This document shows positions 38,039 through 46,405 of a DNA stretch of 64,000 bases, one piece after another. Numbering within the stretch: position 1 is the stretch's first letter; the number at the start of each line of letters is the position of its first letter. A program made the translations under genes and the position numbers. This DNA comes from UBA8079 sp965205535 (lineage in GTDB: Bacteria > Pseudomonadota > Alphaproteobacteria > UBA6615): NCBI GenBank assembly GCA_965205535.1, contig CBDBHH010000005.1:62001-126000 (forward strand). The letters run 5' to 3'. Below the pieces are notes generated by a model. It did no database searches and had not been told where the DNA came from. It saw only the letters and a program-made list of their open reading frames with translations.

Positions 38039-39331
38039 TTAGTCGAGCCCGACCGGCTTCGGCCCGCCGGTCGCCCAGTCGAGCAACTCCACCGTGTGGA
38101 CCACCGGCGCATCCAGCGCGCCGGCAAGCTGGGTGATGCAACCGATATTCCCGGTCGCGACAACTTCGGGTGTGGTGCGGGCGATGTTCGCGGCCTTGCG
38201 GTCGCGCAGGCGCCCCGCAATCTCGGGCTGCAGGATGTTGTAGGTTCCTGCTGAGCCGCAGCACAGATGCCCCTCGCCCGGCTCGCTTACCGTGAACCCG
38301 GCAGCCGTCAGCAGCGCCTTGGGCGGCGTGCGGATTTGCTGGCCGTGCTGCATCGAACAGGCCGAATGATAGGTCACACGCAGTTCGGGAATATCCGCGA
38401 CGGGTTTCAACGCGGGCTCCAGGGCCGCCAGATATTCGCTGACGTCCTTGGTCAACTCCGACACCCGGGCCGCCTTGTCGACATAGGCCGGGTTTTCACG
38501 GAACATGAAGCCGTAATCCTTGACCTGGGTGCCGCAGCCGCTGGTGTTGATGATGATCGCGTCGAGCCCCTCGCCATCGACCTCGGCGATCCAGGCATCG
38601 ATGTTGGCCGCAGCCTGGGCATGAGAGGCATCGACCTTACCCATATGGTGGACCAGCGAGCCGCAGCAGCCCGCCCCGTCGGCCACCACGACCTCGACCC
38701 CGAGCCGGGTCAGCAGGCGCACGGTCGCCTCGTTGATCTGAGGTGCGATGACGGTCTGAGCGCAGCCGTTCAGCAGCGCGACGCGGCCACGGCGCTTGCC
38801 TTCCGCCGGGATCACCTGAGGCACGTCCACGGGCGACGGCGGGCCGAGGTCGGTCGGGGCAAGCTCCAGCATGGCGCGCAGGCGCCCGCGGAACAGCCCG
38901 CGCAGCGGGCGGGCCAGAGATGCCGCAGCCAGCAACGCCCGGAACCGCAGCGGATGCGGGATCGACCAGGCCAGCGCCCAGCGGATCATCCGATCGAACA
39001 GCGGCCGGGTGTAGGTCTCTTCGATATGCTTGCGGCCGTGGTCCACCAGGTGCTGGTAGTGCACGCCCGACGGACAGGTGGTCATGCAAGACAGGCACGA
39101 CAGACAGCGATCTACATGGCGGACGGTTTCCTCGTCGGCCGGCGCATCGGCCTCGAGCATCTGCTTCATCAAGTAGATCCGCCCGCGCGGGCTGTCGAGC
39201 TCGTCGCCCAGCTCCACATAGGTCGGGCAGGTCGCGGTGCAAAAGCCGCAATGAACGCACGCCCGCAGGATGTCGTTGGCGACCGCGATATCGGGGTCGG
39301 CGAGCTGGGCCAGTGAGAAATGGGTTTGCAT
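38039..39331 (-). CDS. glcF: Glycolate oxidase iron-sulfur subunit
   Basis: 430 residues. Two 4Fe-4S clusters at the N-terminus (CVHCGFCTATCPTY and CLSCLSCMTTCPSG) and two Cys-rich CCG domains (VADGAGCCGSLVHH; GHLCCGSAGTYNILQ). It carries electrons from the flavin subunits GlcD/GlcE towards the quinone pool when glycolate is oxidised to glyoxylate. It is last in the glcD-glcE-glcF operon; glcE ends 3 bp upstream. Confidence 0.95.
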   Translation of the reverse strand: MQTHFSLAQLADPDIAVANDILRACVHCGFCTATCPTYVELGDELDSPRGRIYLMKQMLEADAPADEETVRHVDRCLSCLSCMTTCPSGVHYQHLVDHGRKHIEETYTRPLFDRMIRWALAWSIPHPLRFRALLAAASLARPLRGLFRGRLRAMLELAPTDLGPPSPVDVPQVIPAEGKRRGRVALLNGCAQTVIAPQINEATVRLLTRLGVEVVVADGAGCCGSLVHHMGKVDASHAQAAANIDAWIAEVDGEGLDAIIINTSGCGTQVKDYGFMFRENPAYVDKAARVSELTKDVSEYLAALEPALKPVADIPELRVTYHSACSMQHGQQIRTPPKALLTAAGFTVSEPGEGHLCCGSAGTYNILQPEIAGRLRDRKAANIARTTPEVVATGNIGCITQLAGALDAPVVHTVELLDWATGGPKPVGLD

Positions 39332-39334
39332 CGA

Positions 39335-40543
39335 CTAGACCCCGCTATACATGCGGCCGGGGTTGAGGATATGGCGCGGGTCGAAGCTTTCCTTCACCCG
39401 GGCCGACAGGGCCGCCAGCGGCGTCGGTTGAGGCTCGAACACGTCGACCGTGCGGCGAACATCTTCGGGGGCACGCACCAGGGTGGCATGGCCCCCGCCG
39501 TTCGCGGCGAGCGCACCGCGCACGACCACTGCACCCGCGTCGGACACAGAGTCGCCGGGCGTGTACCAGACGAGCCCGCCGCCCCAGTCATAGAGCATTC
39601 TGCCCGGGACACCTGTCGCGATGGACGACACAATATCCGCGGCCTTGTTCGGCGTGACCGAGAGCCGCCAGAGCGGCGCATCGTCGTCGCCGACCCCACC
39701 GACATCGCGCACGGCGGCCCAGAAGGCCTGAGAGTCTTCACGGTCGAGCGTCGACACGCTGCCATGGCCGCCGACGAGGTCGCGCAGCGTGTCGCCACGC
39801 GCGGCAACCGAGGGTGCGAAGCCTTCGATCCGGAATGCCGTGACCGGGCCCGATACCGCCGCCATGCCGCCGGGCATATGCGCCGCAGCTGACACCTCGT
39901 TGCTGGAATTGAGCGCCGCAGACATCAGGCCCACAGCGGCCGCATCGTCCGCATCCGACACCAGAATTGTTTCTTCGGTTTCTGCTGCGGGCAAAACCTT
40001 GATCGTGATCTGGGTCATCGCCGCCAGGGTGCCGAAGGAGCCCGTGAGCAGTTTCGAGAGGTCATAACCCGTGACGTTCTTCACCACCCGACCGCCGCTC
40101 TTCACCAGATCGCCGCGACCGGTAACGGCCTCTATACCCAAAATATGATCTCGCGCGGCACCCGCCTTGACCCGCCGCGGGCCGGCCAGATTGCAGGCGA
40201 TCATGCCGCCCAGCGTACCGCCCTCTTCACCGTAGAGCCGCGCGAAACGCGGCGGTTCGAAGGCCAGCATCTGGCCCTTTGCCGCAACAGCCGCCTCGAT
40301 CTCGGCCAGCGGCGTGCCCGCCCAGGCCGACAGGACCAGCTCTTCGGGTTCATACAGAGTGATACCCGACAGGCCCGACAGGTCGACCGCGTGGGCGATG
40401 GTGCGGTTGCCGTCCCCCATAAGTCGGCCGAAGCCGCGCTTGGTCCCGGTGCCGAGGATCTCGACCGGGGTCTCCTCGCCGGTCGCCCAGGCGATTGCCT
40501 CGACGACCTGTTCGGTGGTCTCAGGTTTGAGGGTTTCGACCAT
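39335..40543 (-). CDS. glcE: Glycolate oxidase FAD-binding subunit GlcE
   Basis: 402 residues from ATG 40543 (the open frame extends upstream into glcD, but the family start MVETLKPETTEQVVEAIAWA is here). FAD-binding PCMH motifs are GTKRGFGR and EEGGTLGGMIACNLAGPRR. The C-terminal SARVKESFDPRHILNPGRM is characteristic of the GlcD/GlcE family. It is 8 bp downstream of glcD. Confidence 0.94.
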   Translation of the reverse strand: MVETLKPETTEQVVEAIAWATGEETPVEILGTGTKRGFGRLMGDGNRTIAHAVDLSGLSGITLYEPEELVLSAWAGTPLAEIEAAVAAKGQMLAFEPPRFARLYGEEGGTLGGMIACNLAGPRRVKAGAARDHILGIEAVTGRGDLVKSGGRVVKNVTGYDLSKLLTGSFGTLAAMTQITIKVLPAAETEETILVSDADDAAAVGLMSAALNSSNEVSAAAHMPGGMAAVSGPVTAFRIEGFAPSVAARGDTLRDLVGGHGSVSTLDREDSQAFWAAVRDVGGVGDDDAPLWRLSVTPNKAADIVSSIATGVPGRMLYDWGGGLVWYTPGDSVSDAGAVVVRGALAANGGGHATLVRAPEDVRRTVDVFEPQPTPLAALSARVKESFDPRHILNPGRMYSGV

Positions 40544-40551
40544 CTGCAGGC

Positions 40552-42039
40552 TCAGAAACGCGGCAGATCGGGGAACGGCATCTGGCCGCGATGAATATGC
40601 ATCCGCCCCAGCTCGGCGCAACGATGCAGGGTCGGGAACACCTTGCCCGGATTGAGCAGCTGGTTGGGGTCGAAGGCGCATTTGACCCGCATCTGCTGGT
40701 TCAGATCATCGTCCGTGAAGACTTCCGACATGAGGTCGCGCTTCTCGACCCCCACGCCGTGCTCGCCGGTCAGGACGCCGCCGACCTCGACACACAGGCG
40801 CAGGATATCGGAACCGAAATTCTCCGCCCGTTCCAACTCACCGGGCTTGTTGGCGTCATACATGATCAGCGGGTGCAGGTTGCCGTCACCGGCATGGAAG
40901 ACATTGGCCACACCGAGCCCGTATTTCTCCGAAAGGCCGGACATACGCTCGAGCACCTCGGGCAGGCGGTGGCGCGGGATGGTGCCGTCCATGCAGTAAT
41001 AGTCGGGGGTCAGGCGGCCAATCGCAGGGAACGCGGCTTTGCGGCCCGCCCAGAACTGATTGCGTTCTTCTTCGCTCTCGGAGACCCGGATCGACACTGC
41101 GCCCAGCCCCTCGGCGATTTCACGTACCCGGCCAATCAGAAAGTCCACTTCAACCGGCGGGCCGTCCAGTTCCACGAGCAGCAGCGCCCCCACATCGAGC
41201 GGATAGCCAACCTGCACGAAGGCCTCCGCCGCCTCGATCGCCGGTCCGTCCATCATCTCCATGCCGCCGGGGATGATACCGGCGCCGATGATGTCGGCGA
41301 CGCACTGGCCACCGGCGGTGCTGGATTCAAACCCGATCATCAGCGCGCGCGCCGTGGTCGGTTTCGGCAGGATCCGTACGGTCACTTCCGTAATCACACC
41401 CAGCAGGCCCTCCGAGCCGGTCATCAGGCCCAGCAGGTCGTATCCCTCGGAATCCATATGCTTGCCGCCGAGGCGCAGGACCTCGCCGTCCGGCAGCACC
41501 ATTTCGATACCGAGGATGTTGTTGGTGGTCAGGCCGTATTTCAGGCAATGCACGCCGCCTGAATTCTCCGCCACGTTGCCGCCGATCGTGCAGGCGATCT
41601 GGCTCGACGGGTCGGGCGCGTAATAGAACCCATCCGCCTCGACCGCATGGGTGATCCCGAGATTGGTGACCCCCGGCTGGACGACGGCGCAGCGATTCTC
41701 GTAATCGATCTCGAGCACCCGGTTGAACTTGCCGAGCCCCAGTGTGATTGCGTCGGCGGCCGGCAGCGCGCCGCCGGACAATGACGTGCCCGCCCCGCGT
41801 GGGACGATCTTTACCGCATTCTCGTTGCAGTAACGCATGATCGCCGAGACTTGGGCGACGGTCTCGGGCAGGACGACGATCATCGGCAGCTGCCGGTAGG
41901 CCGTCAGGCCGTCAGATTCATAGACCGCCATGCCGGTTTCATCGGCGATGACCCCTTCACCGGGAACGAGCACACGCATGGCCGCGACGATCTCATCGCG
42001 CCGCGCGAGGGTCTGGGCATCGGGCTCGGGCATCTTCAT
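40552..42039 (-). CDS. glcD: Glycolate oxidase subunit GlcD
   Basis: 495 residues; GGAGATG just before the ATG at 42039 supports that start. FAD site KIVPRGAGTSLSGGALPAAD, then IGGNVAENSGGVHCLKYG. The C-terminal substrate site includes NVFHAGDGNLHPLIMYD and LTGEHGVGVEKRDLM. Together with GlcE and GlcF it forms the membrane-associated, oxygen-independent glycolate dehydrogenase; D-lactate is an alternative substrate for close relatives. Confidence 0.95.
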   Translation of the reverse strand: MKMPEPDAQTLARRDEIVAAMRVLVPGEGVIADETGMAVYESDGLTAYRQLPMIVVLPETVAQVSAIMRYCNENAVKIVPRGAGTSLSGGALPAADAITLGLGKFNRVLEIDYENRCAVVQPGVTNLGITHAVEADGFYYAPDPSSQIACTIGGNVAENSGGVHCLKYGLTTNNILGIEMVLPDGEVLRLGGKHMDSEGYDLLGLMTGSEGLLGVITEVTVRILPKPTTARALMIGFESSTAGGQCVADIIGAGIIPGGMEMMDGPAIEAAEAFVQVGYPLDVGALLLVELDGPPVEVDFLIGRVREIAEGLGAVSIRVSESEEERNQFWAGRKAAFPAIGRLTPDYYCMDGTIPRHRLPEVLERMSGLSEKYGLGVANVFHAGDGNLHPLIMYDANKPGELERAENFGSDILRLCVEVGGVLTGEHGVGVEKRDLMSEVFTDDDLNQQMRVKCAFDPNQLLNPGKVFPTLHRCAELGRMHIHRGQMPFPDLPRF

Positions 42040-42085
42040 GGGGCATCTCCAAAACGCAAGCCCAGAGTATAGCGGGCTGCGGGCA

Positions 42086-42116
42086 ACAAAAAACCGCGCA
42101 TCACGCGCGGCTTTTT
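42086..42116 (-). terminator. Rho-independent terminator after rpmJ
   Basis: Stem CCGCGC/GCGCGG (42094-42099 with 42105-42110), loop ATCAC, a six- to seven-T run on the minus strand, and TTTTT on the plus side too. It ends rpmJ and may shield glcD from readthrough. Confidence 0.85.
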
Positions 42117-42140
42117 CATCACTTCATCAAACGCGCGGGC

Positions 42141-42266
42141 TCAGCCCTGGCGTGCCTTGAAGCGGGGGTTGCGCTTGCTGATCACGTAGATGCGTCCACG
42201 CCGGCGTACGACCTGGCAGCCGCGACCGCGCTTCTTGAGTGTCTTCAACGAACTTGCGACCTTCAT
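42141..42266 (-). CDS. rpmJ: Ribosomal protein bL36 (zinc-free form)
   Basis: 41 residues: MKVASSLKTLKKRGRGCQVV, then RRRGRIYVISKRNPRFKARQG. Length and sequence are those of alphaproteobacterial bL36. Only one of the zinc-ligand cysteines of the C+ form remains, so this is the zinc-independent type. GGGAGCGG precedes the start. It is a monocistronic unit with its own terminator. Confidence 0.95.
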   Translation of the reverse strand: MKVASSLKTLKKRGRGCQVVRRRGRIYVISKRNPRFKARQG

Positions 42267-42362
42267 CGGACCGCTCCCAAATATGAAAATCCCGCCCCAA
42301 ATGGCGGAAACGCGCGGAAACTAGCCGCGCGGCACCACCATGTCAACGGCCTGAACAGCTAT

Positions 42363-42683
42363 TCAACGCGCCTTGGCGTGATATTCAGGATTGGGCATCC
42401 GGTCCAGCGCCGTAGAGACCCGGTTTGTCATGTTGAAGAAGGCCGCGATGTTGGCGATATCGAGGATATCGCGCTCGTCGAAACCCGCGTCGCGCAACGC
42501 CTGACGATCAGGTTCCTCCACTTCAGCGGGTGCGCGGGTCATTTTGACCGCGAAGTCCAGCATGGCACGCTGGCGCGCAGAGATTTCCGCCGCACGGTAG
42601 TTGATGGCCATCAGCTCCCCCAGCGCGGGATCGCCCGACAGCTCACGCACGCCGCGCTCTCGCAACCGGAAGCGACGACGCAC
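42363..42683 (-). pseudogene. AhpD-like (peroxidase-related/carboxymuconolactone decarboxylase) protein, C-terminal fragment
   Basis: The residues GVRELSGDPALGELMAINYR through AMLDFAVKMTRAPAEVEEPD and NIAAFFNMTNRVSTALDRMP to EYHAKAR are the C-terminal half of peroxidase-related AhpD-fold proteins, usually about 190 residues. The N-terminal half with the CxxxCxxH redox site is missing: homology stops near 42670 and the AT-rich island begins near 42730. I infer truncation by arrival of the island. The missing half is not found elsewhere in the window. Confidence 0.72.
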
Positions 42684-42731
42684 ACGCGGTTGCCGCCGCG
42701 GGCTTCGTTCTGATGATGGTCGGCCGCGAGT

Positions 42732-43562
42732 ATGACGGGAGCGTGTGAAGAGGTTTTACCATCTTTGAACGAAAACTCATTTGATGCCTGTATCACTGAC
42801 CCACCATATGGAATTGGAATGGATCATTGGGATCATTCAGTGCCATCGGTAGAAGTTTGGGAACAGGTATATCGTGTAATGAAACCCGGCGGATTCTTAC
42901 TCTCGTTCGGATCACCGCAACTCTATCACCGTATGGCAGTAGCGATTGAAGACGCTGGATTTCTTATCAAAGATCAAATCATGTGGATGACGACCACAAA
43001 AATGCCAAAACCAAATCGGTTAAAATCTGCTCACGAACCTATTGTGGTAGCACAAAAACCACCGGAAGGGACATTAGAGCAAAATTACGAAAAATGGGGG
43101 TGTGGTCTAATTGATATAGAGGGAGCACGAGTGGCGTGGAATGGAGATGCTCCCGGCGATTATGCTTTAGGCGGATTCCAGCGCACCGTTTATGGAAGAC
43201 CAACGACAAAAGGTTCTACCAAACATTTGGGTAAAGTCTCTCCAAATGAAAATGGGCGGTATCCATCTAACATTATTGGTGAGGTGCACCCAGATCATCA
43301 AAAGTATTTCTATTCCCCAAGAGCAAGCAGAGCAGAAAAGGGTGACGAAAATAATCATCCAACGGTGAAACCGTTAGATTTGATGAGGTATCTGGTAAAG
43401 ATTTATGCGCCTGTCGGTAGCACCCTCCTTGACCCTTTCTGTGGGTCTGGCAGTACAGGGATCGCTTGTCTGGCAGAGAACAGACAATTTCTTGGTATAG
43501 AAAAAGACAAGGGATATGCTCACCTCGCAAGACAATCACTCTCAATTACAGAGGCGTCATGA
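42732..43562 (+). CDS. DNA methyltransferase, beta class (N6-adenine or N4-cytosine)
   Basis: 276 residues. The order of motifs, catalytic DPPYGIGMDHWDH near residue 23 first and AdoMet-binding LLDPFCGSGSTGIACL near residue 240 last, defines the beta class. HPTVKPLDLMRYLV precedes motif I as in this class. The target domain lies between. It begins at the composition break, and the residues before DPPY (TGACEEVLPSLNENSFDACI) suggest only a few N-terminal residues are missing or altered. No restriction partner is adjacent, so it is an orphan or was linked to the type I system by transfer. Confidence 0.88.
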   Translation: MTGACEEVLPSLNENSFDACITDPPYGIGMDHWDHSVPSVEVWEQVYRVMKPGGFLLSFGSPQLYHRMAVAIEDAGFLIKDQIMWMTTTKMPKPNRLKSAHEPIVVAQKPPEGTLEQNYEKWGCGLIDIEGARVAWNGDAPGDYALGGFQRTVYGRPTTKGSTKHLGKVSPNENGRYPSNIIGEVHPDHQKYFYSPRASRAEKGDENNHPTVKPLDLMRYLVKIYAPVGSTLLDPFCGSGSTGIACLAENRQFLGIEKDKGYAHLARQSLSITEAS

Positions 43563-43598
43563 TGCCGCCTGTATTTTTCACAGGGAAGTTTCAACATA

Positions 43599-43651
43599 CC
43601 CCCATCCAGTTTTAGGTGGGCTTTTATGATTTTCACTGGATACTATGGGGG
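43599..43651 (+). promoter_or_regulatory. Long inverted repeat before hsdM
   Basis: CCCCCATCCAGT (43599-43610) pairs with ACTGG...ATGGGGG (43635-43651) with a five-base bulge. It lies in the 202-bp gap between the methyltransferase and hsdM. No good T-run follows, so an RNA switch or regulator site for the type I operon is as likely as a terminator. The remainder of the gap ends in a T-rich stretch before hsdM. Confidence 0.45.
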
Positions 43652-43764
43652 TTTGTAGACTGTGTTTCGGAATGGGACCCAAATCGCACTCCCGTCAGCT
43701 TAGATGGGGGGATAAAGGTCTTTATCTATAGCATTTTTTTCGTTTAGAAACAGGTACTTACAAC

Positions 43765-45219
43765 ATGTACGAAGCCGCGTTCAAGAATATTGACGATACG
43801 TTACGGAAAGACGCTGGCTGTAGCAGTGAACTTGACTACATCGAACAAACCAGCTGGATTTTGTTCCTAAAGTACCTTGATGACTTCGAAGCTGATAAAG
43901 CCAACTCAGCACTGCTGAACGGAGAGACGTACACGCCCATCCTGAATGATGAATTTAGCTGGACGACATGGGCGTCACCAAAATCGGCAGATGGCAAGCA
44001 GGATTACAACGCAGCACTCACAGGCGATGATTTACGGGAATTCGTTAATTTCAAGCTGTTTCCCTATCTCAAGCAATTCAAGGTATCAGCTGACAGCGCC
44101 AATACGCTGGAATACAAAATCGGTGAAATTTTCAGCGAGATAAGCAACAAGCTGCAAAGTGGCTATGCTCTGCGTGACGTAATCAACAAAATTGATGAGC
44201 TGAGCTTCCTCAGCAATGACGACAAGCACGAACTCAGCAGCTTGTACGAAGATAAAATTAAGAATATGGGCAATGCTGGCAGGAACGGTGGCGAATATTA
44301 TACGCCTCGCCCACTCATCAAAAGCATCGTCAAAGTTGTTAATCCTGTCATCGGCGAAACTGTTTATGACGGCGCTGTGGGTAGTGCAGGGTTTTTGTGT
44401 GAAGCATATGCCCACATACGTGGCAGCAAGGAACTCAGTGCCGGTGAGTATGAGCAACTGCAGCAACACACGCTCTATGGCAAAGAGAAAAAGTCATTAG
44501 CCTACGTGATTGGCATAATGAACATGATACTCCATGGCGTTGAAGCGCCTAATATCGTGCACACAAATACCCTTGGCGAAAATATTGCTGACATACAGCA
44601 AAAGGACCGAGTGGATGTCGTACTCGCTAATCCTCCGTTCGGTGGCAAAGAACAGGCAGAGGTCCAGCAGAACTTTCCTGTAGCAACCAGTGAGACAGCG
44701 TATCTGTTCTTGCAGCATTTTATAAAGATGCTGAAGGTAAACGGACGCTGTGGCGTTGTGATTAAGAATACGTTCCTCAGCAACACAGATAATGCCAGCG
44801 TTGCACTGCGTAAGCAGCTGCTTGAGGAATGTAATCTGTTTGCTGTGCTGGATTTGCCCGGCGGCGCATTTATTGGCACAGGCGTTAAGACTGTGGTGCT
44901 GTTTTTTGAAAAAGGAAAATCCACTGAAAACGTTTGGTACTACCAGCTGAATGTCGGCAGAAACATGGGGAAAACAAACCCGTTGAACGAGCGCGATTTG
45001 GCTGAGTTTGTTGAGATGGCTAAGACACAGGAGCTGAGTGACAACAGCTGGTTGGTAGACGTAGCAACTGTCAACAAAGACACTTGGGATTTAACTGTTA
45101 ACAATCCGAATACAGTTGAAGAAGTTGATAATCGCACACCTCAAGAAATCATCGCAGAAATTGAACAGCTGGATGTGCAAGCAGCACAAGCATTACAGGC
45201 AATCAAGGAGTTGCTGTGA
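43765..45219 (+). CDS. hsdM: Type I restriction-modification methyltransferase subunit HsdM
   Basis: 484 residues. The N-terminal HsdM helix bundle (DDTLRKDAGCSSELDYIEQTSWILFLKYLDD) is followed by the adenine-methylase core: GEYYTPRPLIKSIV, motif I VYDGAVGSAGFLCEAY, motif IV VVLANPPFGGKEQ, then TGVKTVVLFFEKG. With HsdS it methylates adenines in a bipartite site. Codon use and GC content are much lower than in the flanking chromosome, a sign of transfer. It overlaps hsdS by one base (TGATG). Confidence 0.95.
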   Translation: MYEAAFKNIDDTLRKDAGCSSELDYIEQTSWILFLKYLDDFEADKANSALLNGETYTPILNDEFSWTTWASPKSADGKQDYNAALTGDDLREFVNFKLFPYLKQFKVSADSANTLEYKIGEIFSEISNKLQSGYALRDVINKIDELSFLSNDDKHELSSLYEDKIKNMGNAGRNGGEYYTPRPLIKSIVKVVNPVIGETVYDGAVGSAGFLCEAYAHIRGSKELSAGEYEQLQQHTLYGKEKKSLAYVIGIMNMILHGVEAPNIVHTNTLGENIADIQQKDRVDVVLANPPFGGKEQAEVQQNFPVATSETAYLFLQHFIKMLKVNGRCGVVIKNTFLSNTDNASVALRKQLLEECNLFAVLDLPGGAFIGTGVKTVVLFFEKGKSTENVWYYQLNVGRNMGKTNPLNERDLAEFVEMAKTQELSDNSWLVDVATVNKDTWDLTVNNPNTVEEVDNRTPQEIIAEIEQLDVQAAQALQAIKELL

Positions 45220-46405
45220 TGTGGAAGACAGTGAAGCTTGGGGATGTTTGTACAATAAAAACTGGGAACAGTATCCCAGCCAAGAAAAAAGATGAGTTTT
45301 TCACTGGTGTTAAAGGAATGCCATATGTAGCAACCAAAGATGTCGGATTTGATGGCGATATCAATTACGAAAATGGTATTCGAATACCTGATGCATATCA
45401 AAGTAAATTCAAAATATCTCCAGCCGGAGCAACGCTTATTTGTGCAGAGGGTGGAAGCGCAGGTAGAAAAATCGCCTTCTCTTTTGAAGACTGTTGCTAC
45501 GTTAACAAACTGTTTTCACTACAGACTGACATAAATGTAATCCCAAAATTCATTTACTATTATGCTTTAAGCGCTGGCTTTCAGTCTCAGTTTAAGGAAG
45601 CATTGCATGGGCTGATTGGTGGTGTTTCGTTATCAAAAATAAAAGATTTTCAAATATCAATCCCCCCACTCGCAGAACAACAACGCATCGTAGCCAAACT
45701 GGATGCTGCGTTTGCTGAGATTAATAAAAGCCAAGCTTCGAATTTAAATAAAAAAATGAATTAGCCGCGATATCATTAACAACAACTCAGCTAGTGTTTG
45801 ATAAATTTAGTTCCCAAATTCAATATCAGGAACTGCAGGAACTTTGCTCGAAGATTACAGACGGGGTGCACAAAAAGCCTGACTACGTTGATGGTGGTGT
45901 GCCCTTCCTAAAAATTAACAACTTAACAGCAGGGGAAGGCATCTCATTCAAAAGCATAAGCTACATAACGCAGGAAGCACATGAGCAATTTATTAAAAGA
46001 ACACATCCAGAGCGCGATGATATTCTTATCACTAAGGATGGAACAATTGGTGTTGTTCGAAAAATAGATACAGACGTAGAGTTTTCAATATTTGTTTCCT
46101 TAGCACTAATTAAACCTAAGAAAAAAAAGCATTCTGATTATCTCACTTATGTACTTCGTTCAACGTACTGCCAGAGCCAGTTAAACCCAAGTGGAACGGC
46201 TCTTAAGCATATTTACCTTAAAGATTTGCGAAAACTAAAAATCCCGATTTCTTCGGATGAAGTGAATTCACAGATTGTTAATGCGTTAAATGATTTTGAA
46301 GAAAAAATACGAATTTTATCTACAACCCTAGATCATAAACAAAATGCTTTGGAAAGGCTGAAAACCGGAATACTCGCACAAGAACTGCAAAGCGAGGCAG
46401 CATGA
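45219..46405 (+). pseudogene. hsdS: Type I specificity subunit HsdS, split by a frameshift in an A-run
   Basis: Part one (from ATG 45219) holds target domain 1 and a conserved helix (IPPLAEQQRIVAKLDAAFAEI), then stops soon after a run of seven As at 45750-45756. One added A restores NKKNELAAISLTTTQLVFDKF and joins target domain 2 (ELCSKITDGVHKKPDYVDGG, start near 45794) through to the stop at 46405, giving about 395 residues, normal for HsdS. Either the gene is off, or length change in the A-run switches it, or a base was missed in sequencing. Part one alone could still act as a half-subunit. It overlaps hsdR by 4 bp. Confidence 0.85.
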
